Source: JBEIHX01 sp040381075 (GTDB lineage: Bacteria; Pseudomonadota; Alphaproteobacteria; Caulobacterales; Aquidulcibacteraceae). Taken from it: a DNA stretch of 16,007 bases. Each line of letters begins with the position of its first letter. Positions within the stretch are counted from its first letter, which is position 1. The notes beneath the pieces are model-generated. The model was not told the origin of the DNA. It saw only the letters and a program-made list of their open reading frames with translations, and made no database searches. The stretch spans positions 1-16,007 of the forward strand of contig JBEIHX010000053.1 of NCBI GenBank assembly GCA_040381075.1. The letters are read 5' to 3'. Shown here piece by piece: positions 5,740 through 12,159 of this stretch. Made by a program: the position numbers and the translations under genes.

Positions 5740-7098
5740 ATGACGGGTGAAATCGAGGCCGCTGGCGGATTTGCAACCGCAGCGCTCGCAGCCGGCGCGA
5801 TTGAGGGCGCGCAGCCCCAGTCAGGAGCAGACGCGCATACGGCGTGCGCCAATTGCGGAGAGGAACTGCGTGGCGCCTATTGCCATGCCTGCGGACAGTC
5901 CGCTCATGTCCACCGCTCACTCGGTCATGTCTTTGAAGAGTTTCTTCACGGCATCCTGCATTTCGACACCAAGGCCTGGCGCACCCTGCCGCAGCTGGTC
6001 ATCCGCCCGGGAACACTGACGCGCGACTATGTGCATGGCAGGCGGGTGCGCCACCTGTCACCACTGGCGCTCTTCCTGTTTACGATTTTTCTGACGTTTT
6101 TCGTGTTCGCAGCGTTGGGCGGGGTCAACGAAGAACTCGCAAGGCGCCCGACCGTGGCCGAACTTCAGGAGGCGACCTTGCAGGCCCGCGCCAGCGTCGC
6201 AGAGGCGCAGGCTGCGCTCGACCTCGCACAGGCCGAGTTCGCCAAGGCGCCCCTGGGCGAGGCTCGGGTTGAAACCCAGGCCGACATTGAGCAGGCGCGC
6301 GCGGCACTGCAGGAGGAGCAGCAGGCGGCCGTGACTGCAGACACGCGACTTGCCGAGGCGCAAACGCGTCAGCGAAACCTTGAACTCGCCCGGGCGGATC
6401 TGGCAAAGCAGCGCTCGGCAGCCCAGGCCAGGGGCGACGCCGAGGCGGTCACGGCCGTCGATACGCTTCTTAAATCCGTCAACACCGCAGTGGAAACCGG
6501 AGCTGCCACTCCGCGCGTGGAAGTCACGACCGCGCCAGATGGTGAGGCGAGCATCAAGATCGACATGCAGACTGCAGACAAAGGCGGTCGGGAGACAATC
6601 TTTGAGACCATCAGGCGGGCGCACACGGAAGGCAAGCTGGAGATCCAGACCGGCAGCCCGTACCTGGACAAGAAGATCCTCGACAAGTTGGAAAACCCAG
6701 AACTCGCCTGGTACAAGATCCAGAACGCCGCCTACAAGTTCTCATTCCTCCTGGTTCCGCTGTCGCTGCCTTTCCTTGCGCTCCTGTTTCTCTTCAAACG
6801 TGGCGTAACCCTGTACGATCACTCGGTCTTTCTGCTGTATTCCCTCTCGTTCATGTCGTTTCTGCTTATCGTGATTGTCCTGATCGGCAGTCTCGCCCCG
6901 GAGCTTGACGCTCTGAATGGCGTCACATCGGCGATCGTCGGGTTGGCCCCGCCCCTCCACATGTTCTTTCAGCTGAAGGGGGCCTATCAACTTGGTTGGT
7001 TTTCGGCGGTCTGGCGCACTGTTGTGCTGCTGATCTTCTGTTTCATCGTGCTGGGCCTGTTCGGTGGGCTTATCCTGGTTCTGGGTCTTGCCGGATAG
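5740..7098 (+). CDS. DUF3667-type membrane protein with N-terminal zinc ribbon and coiled coil
   Basis: The 452-aa protein has an N-terminal zinc ribbon (C36-x2-C39 and C48-x2-C51, in ACANCGEEL and YCHACGQ). A DUF3667-like segment follows: FLHGILHFDTKAWRTLPQLV, then RPGTLTRDYVHGRRVRHLSP. Next come one TM at about 106-127, a long Ala/Gln/Glu-rich coiled coil at about 135-240, a region with PYLDKKILDKLENPELAW, and about four hydrophobic segments up to the C-terminus. The zinc ribbon should be cytoplasmic. The coiled coil lies between TM 1 and TM 2, so it is probably periplasmic. The function of the family is unknown. The start ATG 5740 has GGGAGA at about 6 nt and lies 17 bp after the liuC-like stop, so the two probably share a transcript. 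Confidence 0.8.
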   Translation: MTGEIEAAGGFATAALAAGAIEGAQPQSGADAHTACANCGEELRGAYCHACGQSAHVHRSLGHVFEEFLHGILHFDTKAWRTLPQLVIRPGTLTRDYVHGRRVRHLSPLALFLFTIFLTFFVFAALGGVNEELARRPTVAELQEATLQARASVAEAQAALDLAQAEFAKAPLGEARVETQADIEQARAALQEEQQAAVTADTRLAEAQTRQRNLELARADLAKQRSAAQARGDAEAVTAVDTLLKSVNTAVETGAATPRVEVTTAPDGEASIKIDMQTADKGGRETIFETIRRAHTEGKLEIQTGSPYLDKKILDKLENPELAWYKIQNAAYKFSFLLVPLSLPFLALLFLFKRGVTLYDHSVFLLYSLSFMSFLLIVIVLIGSLAPELDALNGVTSAIVGLAPPLHMFFQLKGAYQLGWFSAVWRTVVLLIFCFIVLGLFGGLILVLGLAG

Positions 7099-7099
7099 C

Positions 7100-7111
7100 C
7101 ACGCGCGCGTG
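7100..7111. repeat. 12-bp GC palindrome after the DUF3667 gene
   Basis: CACGCGCGCGTG directly follows the stop at 7098. A second short dyad, CTGGG (7145-7149) with CCCAG (7153-7157), lies further on in the 130-bp convergent gap before putA. Either could end transcription, but neither has a U-tract. No gene is seen in this gap. Confidence 0.3.
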
Positions 7112-7228
7112 CGGTGCAGATGGACGATGCGGTGCGACACTCGCCTGGGCGGCCCAGCGTGGGTCTGCGGGGTCGATCAACGTCACGCCGTTCGGTCATA
7201 CGCCCATGCGCCGGGGCGCGCAGGACCT

Positions 7229-10200
7229 CTAGAGGTTGAGCAGGTGCGGGTCTCCTCCCTGGGCCGCGATATTGATGGTGAGGGTCCGCTCCGTTGCAAA
7301 GCGCGCAAGATAGTTTGGCCCTCCCGCCTTCGGCCCCGTGCCGGAGAGGCCCTCGCCACCGAATGGCTGAACGCCGACAACCGCCCCGATCATCGATCGG
7401 TTCACGTAGACGTTTCCGGCAGGAACCGTGCGGCGCACCAGCTGCTGAAAACTCTCAAGGCGGGAGTGTACGCCGAGGGTCAGGCCATACCGCTTGCGCG
7501 CCAGTGCGGCGGCTGTCTGCGCCACCTTTTCCGGGTCATAGCGCACCACATGCAGGATGGGTCCGAAAACCTCACGCTCAAGCAGGTCTGCTGACGTGAT
7601 CTCAACGATGGTCGGTGCAAAGTAGAGACCGCGCGCGGCAAGAGCCGGCAAGACCGGTGCGCGCGCAACGACCCGGCCGAGACCCGCCACGACCGACAGG
7701 TGGCGTTCGAGCGCAGCTCTCGCCTCTGGATCTATGATCGGCCCGACATCCGTGTCGAGGCGCGCCGGATCGCCGACCTTCAGCTCACTGACAGCCCCCG
7801 CGAGGGACTCAAGGATCGCATCTGCCGTGTCAAACGGAAGGAACAGCACGCGCAGCGCAGAACATCTCTGCCCTGCGGAAGAAAATGCTGAGCTGATGAC
7901 GTCATCACAGACCTGCTCGCGCAGCGCAGTCGTATCCACGAACATGGCGTTCAGACCGCCGGTCTCGGCGATCAGGGGCGCAATCGGGCCGTCTTTCGCC
8001 GCGAGCGTGCGTGCAATGACGCGCGCCGTCTCGATTGAGCCAGTGAACGCGACGCCCGCAATGTCGGGATGGCGCACCAGGGCGGCGCCTGTTTCTCCAT
8101 CGCCTGGCAGAAGATGAAGCACATCGCTCGGCAGGCCGGCGTCCTGAAACAGGCGCACGGCCTCGAACGCCGCCAGCGGCGTCTGCTCTGCCGGCTTGGC
8201 GAGCACCGTGTTGCCCGCCGCCAGCGCTGCAGCGACCTGCCCGGTGAAGATCGCCAGAGGAAAGTTCCATGGGCTGATGCACACGAAAACACCGCGCCCG
8301 GCGAACGCCAGCTGGTTGGTCTCGCCGGCAGGCCCGGGAAGCGTTACGGGTTCGGCGAACAGACGTTCGGCCTCCGCGGCATAGTAGCGACAGAAATCGA
8401 CCGCTTCGCGAACTTCATCGACGCCATCCTGCAGCGTCTTGCCGGCTTCATACGCCATAAGCGCGATCAGCCGCGGCATGTCACGCTCCAACGCGTCGGC
8501 CATGGCGCGAAGGATGACTGCGCGCTGCGCGCCGCCTCGTGCGCACCAGAGAGGCTGCGCGGCGAGGGCTGTTTCTGCAGCAGCCTCAATGTCATGGGCT
8601 GAGGCTTGTGCAACCGAGCCGGACGTAAGCGCCGTATCGGCCGGACACTCCACGAGCTGGCCATCTTTGGTTCTTGCCCGCCCGTTGACGATCGGACCGC
8701 CGGCAATCGGGCGATACCCGTCGACGGCGGCCTGCAGTCCACGCGCCTGCCCGATTTCCGTCAGATCAATGCCTGCGGAATTGCGCCGGGACGGTGAGAA
8801 CAGCAGACCAGGCGGGGCAATGCGCGGGTGTCGCAGAACCCCTGCCTCCAACGTCTCAAACGGGTCGCCCGCAACCGCTTCGACAGGATTGTCCGCATCC
8901 AGAAAGGCATGGACGAAACTGGTGTTGGCGCCGTTTTCCAGAAGGCGTCGGATGAGATATGGCAACAGTTCCTGATGCGCGCCGACAGGCGCGTATACGC
9001 GCACGAAGGCTGCGTCATCCAGTTGGGCGAGATAGAGCGCCTCGCCCATCCCATGCAGGCGCTGGAACTCGTAGGCAGGAGCCGCAGCCTGCGACGCCAG
9101 AGCGCGCACCGCAGCGACGGTCACCGCATTGTGCGTGGCGAACTGCGGATAGAACGCATCGGGCGCGCGCAACAGCGCGCGCGCGCAGACCAGATAGGAC
9201 AGGTCGGTCGCCGCCTTGGTGGTGTAGACGGAATAGTCAGGCCGCCCCGCAACCTGCGCCCGCTTGATCTCGCTGTCCCAATAGGCGCCCTTGACCAGAC
9301 GAACCTGCAGGCGCCGCCCGGTGCGCTGCGCTGTCTCACGCAGGCAATCGATGACGCCAGGCGCCCGCTTCTGGTAGGCTTGAACAGCGACGCCAAGGCC
9401 GTGCCAGCCCTGCAGTTCCGGCTCATCAGCAAGACGTTCCAGCAGTTTGAGCGACAGGATCAGATGGTCCGCTTCTTCGGCGTCCAGGCAAAAGCCGATG
9501 TCATAGCTGGCGGCCAGTCGAGCGAGCGCATAGAGACGCGGATAGAGTTCGTTCGTCACGCGGCTTTGTTTTCGCACATCGTAGCGCGGATGCAGGGCCG
9601 AGAGTTTCACCGACACGCCGGATCCGGCGACCGGGCCTTTACCGCGCGCCTCGGCGCCCACGCTGGCGATCGCCTGACGATAGGCTTCAAAATGGCGCTC
9701 CGCATCAGCAAGGGTGCGCGCGCCTTCCCCGAGCATGTCGAAAGAAAACACGTCAGCCACATGCGGCTTGGCGATCTGGCGGGCGCGCCGCAGCGCCTCC
9801 TCAATTGAGCCGCCGAGCACGAACTGCTCGCCCATCATACGCATGGCGGCCTTGATGGCGGCGCGCACCAGAGGCTCGCCGGCTTTCGCCGCGATCCTGC
9901 GAATGACGCCGGGCGCGTCCTGATGCACGTCAGGCGCCGGGTCCATCAGGCGGCCGGTGAGCATCAACCCCCAGGTCGATGCGTTCACCAGCAGCGAGTC
10001 GGATTTTCCAAAGTGCTCCGACCAGTTTCCCGCCAGCAGCTTCTCGGCGATCAATCTGTCAACTGTCTCTTCATCCGGCACCCGCAGCAGCGCTTCCGCA
10101 AGGCACATCAGCGCCAGGCCTTCCTGGTTCGCGAGGCCGAATTCCTCCAGGAAGCTTTCCATCACCCCTTTGCGACGGCGCAGCGCCCGGGCGCGGCGAA

Positions 10201-10360
10201 CCACATCCTGGGCCTCCTGCGTCGCTCTGGCGCGCTCGTCCCGCGTCAGGGGCGGTTCATTGAGCAGTTCTTTGACGTGGGCGGCTTCGTCGGCATACTT
10301 GACCGCATCCAGCCTGTCCCAATCCACGCCCGCCGCATGCGCCGCCTCTAGCGCCACCAT
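7229..10360 (-). CDS. putA: Bifunctional proline dehydrogenase / L-glutamate gamma-semialdehyde dehydrogenase
   Basis: This 1043-aa PutA oxidises proline to P5C with FAD, then glutamate semialdehyde to glutamate with NAD+, with channelling between sites. The N-terminal half carries the PRODH barrel: VNASTWGLMLTGRL, SVKLSALHPRYD, RLVKGAYWDSEIKRAQ, YEFQRLHGMGEALY and NGANTSFVHAFLD. The C-terminal half is the aldehyde dehydrogenase: CISPWNFPLAIFTGQVAAAL, VAFTGSIETARV, E799 in AETGGLN, catalytic C833 in SAGQRCSALR, and QPFGGEGLSGTGPKAGGP near the end. It has no N-terminal ribbon-helix-helix domain, so it is a non-autoregulating, short type-A PutA and control must come from elsewhere. ATG 10360 follows GGGGGCAGG. 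No putP transporter or Lrp-type PutR gene is in the window. Confidence 0.95.
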   Translation of the reverse strand: MVALEAAHAAGVDWDRLDAVKYADEAAHVKELLNEPPLTRDERARATQEAQDVVRRARALRRRKGVMESFLEEFGLANQEGLALMCLAEALLRVPDEETVDRLIAEKLLAGNWSEHFGKSDSLLVNASTWGLMLTGRLMDPAPDVHQDAPGVIRRIAAKAGEPLVRAAIKAAMRMMGEQFVLGGSIEEALRRARQIAKPHVADVFSFDMLGEGARTLADAERHFEAYRQAIASVGAEARGKGPVAGSGVSVKLSALHPRYDVRKQSRVTNELYPRLYALARLAASYDIGFCLDAEEADHLILSLKLLERLADEPELQGWHGLGVAVQAYQKRAPGVIDCLRETAQRTGRRLQVRLVKGAYWDSEIKRAQVAGRPDYSVYTTKAATDLSYLVCARALLRAPDAFYPQFATHNAVTVAAVRALASQAAAPAYEFQRLHGMGEALYLAQLDDAAFVRVYAPVGAHQELLPYLIRRLLENGANTSFVHAFLDADNPVEAVAGDPFETLEAGVLRHPRIAPPGLLFSPSRRNSAGIDLTEIGQARGLQAAVDGYRPIAGGPIVNGRARTKDGQLVECPADTALTSGSVAQASAHDIEAAAETALAAQPLWCARGGAQRAVILRAMADALERDMPRLIALMAYEAGKTLQDGVDEVREAVDFCRYYAAEAERLFAEPVTLPGPAGETNQLAFAGRGVFVCISPWNFPLAIFTGQVAAALAAGNTVLAKPAEQTPLAAFEAVRLFQDAGLPSDVLHLLPGDGETGAALVRHPDIAGVAFTGSIETARVIARTLAAKDGPIAPLIAETGGLNAMFVDTTALREQVCDDVISSAFSSAGQRCSALRVLFLPFDTADAILESLAGAVSELKVGDPARLDTDVGPIIDPEARAALERHLSVVAGLGRVVARAPVLPALAARGLYFAPTIVEITSADLLEREVFGPILHVVRYDPEKVAQTAAALARKRYGLTLGVHSRLESFQQLVRRTVPAGNVYVNRSMIGAVVGVQPFGGEGLSGTGPKAGGPNYLARFATERTLTINIAAQGGDPHLLNL

Positions 10361-10390
10361 GACCTGCCCCCGAACAGACTCACCCCGGCA

Positions 10391-10440
10391 ATTCTAGCAC
10401 CACGGGCAGATTTCTCTATTTCGAAACAATTTTGTGCACA
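10391..10440 (-). promoter_or_regulatory. putA promoter region with -10-like box and two 8-bp palindromes
   Basis: On the minus strand TAGAAT (10396-10391) matches five of six bases of the -10 consensus and lies about 30 bp before the putA ATG. No good -35 is seen at normal spacing. Instead, TTTCGAAA (10419-10426) and TGTGCACA (10433-10440), both perfect palindromes, occupy an AT-rich patch in this otherwise GC-rich DNA, where an activator would bind. Activator-dependent control, for example by an Lrp-like factor, is inferred. Confidence 0.4.
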
Positions 10441-10520
10441 TCCTTAGCCCCTCAGATCGAAACTACCGGTCGTGGACGGCGCGTCACGCAGCGCGTCGCC
10501 CTGGCGTATGGTGGAGGGTG

Positions 10521-11285
10521 TCATGGCCTATCGTCGTGTTGGCGCGGGGTATTCCGCGCGTCCGAAGTTGCGCTCCATCCTGCTGACGTCGGGCTTCCTG
10601 GCGCTGTTTGGCTATGGTTTTGTCGCCCTGCCGAGCGCCCATGGCGGCGCACCGCAGCAGGCTGAGGCTGTGACAGACGATTGGCTCGCTGACGCGCGTT
10701 AACCGGACGCCTCCCCCGCAGTCGCGGGTGTCTGCACGGGTGCGCCTGGCTTGGGACCACTGCGCCCACGCGCACCAACCACCCGTCGGCCGCAGCCCGT
10801 CTCCCATCTGCGCTCACATTCGGGAACCCCCAGAACGGTCCGGGCCGGCGCAGGCTTCGACCGGAGCGCTCAACGGCCCTGAATGCAGCCGAGGCCCGCG
10901 CTGTCAGCACGCCGTCTCCTGTGATCAGGGCGTCAACACAGCCAAGGCCGCGGCCAGCCTTGAGCACACGCGCGGCGAATGCGCGCCACTGACCCAGGCG
11001 CGCAGGGGCAAGAAAGTCGATCTGCACAGCACCCGTGAGGACGCCGCTGATGTCGCCCCGGGCGGCGACATGGGTGAGGCCCATGGCGTTATCAGTCAGC
11101 GCAGCGATCAGAGCGCCATGGACGAAACCGCAAGCGGTGCGGTGCTGCTCCCGCAGCCAAAGCGCAATGTCGATGGCGTCGTCCTGCGTGCGCCTCGACC
11201 AGACCGGCTCCCATGGATCGGTGAGCGGCGAGCAGCGAAAGTGCGGCTTGAAGCCTGGTTCGGGCTCCTGGGGGTGATTGCTCAT
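10521..11285 (-). CDS. PaaI-family hotdog thioesterase with abnormal C-terminal run-on
   Basis: Residues 1-137 look like a PaaI/YbgC-like hotdog acyl-CoA thioesterase. The signature CGFVHGALIAALTDNAMG (52-69, with H56-G57 and D65) is followed by TGAVQIDFLAPARLGQW and LTARASAAFR, where such proteins normally end (about position 10875). The frame, however, has no stop until 10521 and adds about 117 residues rich in Arg, Pro, His, Ser and Gln with no domain character. A TGA in another frame (10814-10816) and a TAA in the third (10699-10701) would end it if a frameshift or sequencing error were present. I chose ATG 11285. A GTG at 11366 extends the frame without homology. It follows the DUF2256 gene on the same strand, with a gap of 139 bp. 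The substrate is unknown. Confidence 0.7.
   Translation of the reverse strand: MSNHPQEPEPGFKPHFRCSPLTDPWEPVWSRRTQDDAIDIALWLREQHRTACGFVHGALIAALTDNAMGLTHVAARGDISGVLTGAVQIDFLAPARLGQWRAFAARVLKAGRGLGCVDALITGDGVLTARASAAFRAVERSGRSLRRPGPFWGFPNVSADGRRAAADGWLVRVGAVVPSQAHPCRHPRLRGRRPVNARQRANRLSQPQPAAVRRHGRSAGRQNHSQTAPGSPTSAGWSATSDARNTPRQHDDRP
10523..10702 (+). CDS. Small single-TM protein, hypothetical (59 aa)
   Basis: The ORF begins MAYRRVGAGYSARPKLRS, then has one hydrophobic segment (ILLTSGFLALFGYGFVALPS, about residues 19-38), and ends with a short acidic tail (VTDDWLADAR) at TAA 10700-10702. ATG 10523 has a good ribosome-binding site, GGAGGG, 4 nt upstream. The frame is open to 10472, but the earlier starts lack such a site. 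The topology fits a small inner-membrane protein with a basic cytoplasmic start, or an uncleaved signal anchor. It is divergent from putA. The whole ORF lies antisense to the run-on 3' part of the thioesterase frame, so only one of the two is likely to be genuine coding sequence, and I favour this one. No family recognised. Confidence 0.5.
   Translation: MAYRRVGAGYSARPKLRSILLTSGFLALFGYGFVALPSAHGGAPQQAEAVTDDWLADAR
10715..10728 (+). terminator. Small hairpin after the 59-aa ORF
   Basis: CCCGC (10715-10719) and GCGGG (10724-10728) form a 5-bp stem with a 4-nt loop, 13 bp after the TAA at 10702. It is short and has no U-tract, so this is weak support for a transcript end here. Confidence 0.2.
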
Positions 11286-11424
11286 GCATGCAATCCAGGC
11301 CTTGCCTGCACGAGGCACAAAGGCGCGGTGCGACGGCTGCCGGACCAACCATGACAGTGCGCGCACCCATGCGGCCGGCGCCTGCCTCCCCGGCCCTGCA
11401 AGTCGCCTCCCTCCGGAGGAGGGT

Positions 11425-11625
11425 TCAGCAGGGTCGGTGCGGCGAAGGTCGCTGCGGCGAAGACTGAGACTTCAACGCACTGCGGCATCGGTCCGAGCAG
11501 TAGATGACAGCGTCCCAGTCGCGCTCCCACTTCCTGCGCCAGACAAAGGGGCGACCGCACGCGGCGCAGTCCTTTGCAGGCAGTGCGGCCTTGTCTCGCC
11601 GCGGTCCGTTGGCGTTGCGCTTCAT
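11425..11625 (-). CDS. DUF2256 zinc-finger-like small protein
   Basis: This 66-aa protein matches DUF2256 as I know it: an N-terminal basic stretch, LPAKDC, then CAACGRPFVWRRKWERDWD and IYCSDRCR. C20-x2-C23 and C43-x3-C47 make a likely four-cysteine zinc site. The conserved GRPFxWRxKW block is characteristic of the family, whose function is unknown. It is cytoplasmic. A Ser/Pro-rich 15-residue tail follows. Its ATG (11625) overlaps the TGA of the DCC1-like gene (11624-11622) in an ATGA, so the two are translationally coupled. The longer open frame up to 11973 is antisense-like shadow and was dropped. Confidence 0.8.
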   Translation of the reverse strand: MKRNANGPRRDKAALPAKDCAACGRPFVWRRKWERDWDAVIYCSDRCRSALKSQSSPQRPSPHRPC

Positions 11626-12026
11626 TGCACGGAACCAAACAGCGCGCGCGCGCGGCGCTGAAGGCCTGGGCGTATGCGCAAGAACACGGCGTATGCGCGC
11701 TCCAGCAGCGCAAGGATGGCCGGGTTGCGGGCCGCAAGCCCGAGAGGCCGCAGCACGGGGATCACCCGCCATAACGCTGCGAAGGCGGCCGCGCCCGAAT
11801 ACATGCGCCCGTCGCTGTCCCGGGCGTGGAAGCGGGCAAGCATCGCCACGGGCGACAAAGGACAGGCCGCAGGCTCCTCCACGACATTGATGAAGATAAC
11901 CTGTCCGCCCGGCGCCAGGCGCCTCATCAGGGCGATTTCGCGCACACACAGCGGACAGGCCCCATCGTACCAAACTGTCAGAGGCGTCCGTGGGCCTGAG
12001 GACTCATTTTGCACTTTGGCCAGCAT
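11622..12026 (-). CDS. DCC1/DUF393-family thiol-disulfide oxidoreductase-like protein
   Basis: The 134-aa protein has the family hallmark near its start: LTVWYDGACPLCVREIALM, with a DxxCxxC motif (D21, C24, C27). A thioredoxin-like body (VIFINVVEE), a YSGAAAFAALWRVIP segment and a C-terminal helix with aromatic and Arg residues follow. DUF393 proteins are predicted thiol-redox proteins, with few experimental data. There is no signal peptide, so it is cytoplasmic or membrane-associated. The start is ATG 12026 with a weak ribosome-binding site. The frame is open to 12311, but that part overlaps the divergent GH3 gene and lacks family similarity. It is the first gene of a minus-strand cluster with DUF2256 and perhaps the thioesterase. 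Confidence 0.85.
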   Translation of the reverse strand: MLAKVQNESSGPRTPLTVWYDGACPLCVREIALMRRLAPGGQVIFINVVEEPAACPLSPVAMLARFHARDSDGRMYSGAAAFAALWRVIPVLRPLGLAARNPAILALLERAYAVFLRIRPGLQRRARALFGSVQ

Positions 12027-12059
12027 GGTCTTGAAGTAGGCTGGCGCAACGATCGCGCA

Positions 12060-12092
12060 AGCCCCTGAAAGCGCCTGTATACGCCAGGGGCT
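12060..12092. promoter_or_regulatory. Inverted repeat in the DCC1/GH3 divergent promoter region
   Basis: AGCCCCTG (12060-12067) is the exact reverse complement of CAGGGGCT (12085-12092). Inside, GCG (12071-12073) and CGC (12082-12084) extend the stem after a 3-nt bulge, and the loop holds the palindrome GTATAC. It lies 34 bp upstream of the DCC1-like start and could be an operator or a leader hairpin. Confidence 0.35.
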
Positions 12093-12117
12093 GGCAGGGC
12101 GGGGATGCACGTACCGG

Positions 12118-12138
12118 GACTGGCGGGACACGCCAGTC
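12118..12138 (+). promoter_or_regulatory. Leader hairpin just upstream of the GH3 ribosome-binding site
   Basis: GACTGGCG (12118-12125) and CGCCAGTC (12131-12138) form a perfect 8-bp stem with a 5-nt loop (GGACA), ending 21 bp before the ATG at 12160 and just before the AGGAAAG ribosome-binding site. It could be an operator or an mRNA structure that affects translation of the GH3 gene. Confidence 0.4.
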
Positions 12139-12159
12139 GCCTGAAGATTGAGGAAAGAG

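Noticed and set aside
8828..9808. 326-aa plus-strand ORF inside putA
   Set aside because: Antisense to the proline dehydrogenase domain, which carries all family motifs; no independent evidence of coding.
11286..11366. GTG-initiated extension of the thioesterase
   Set aside because: Adds 27 residues without family character; the ATG at 11285 fits the usual N-terminal length better, though its ribosome-binding site is weak.
11626..11973. Long upstream extension of the DUF2256 frame
   Set aside because: Overlaps the DCC1-like gene in another frame; the DUF2256 similarity begins only at the ATG at 11625.
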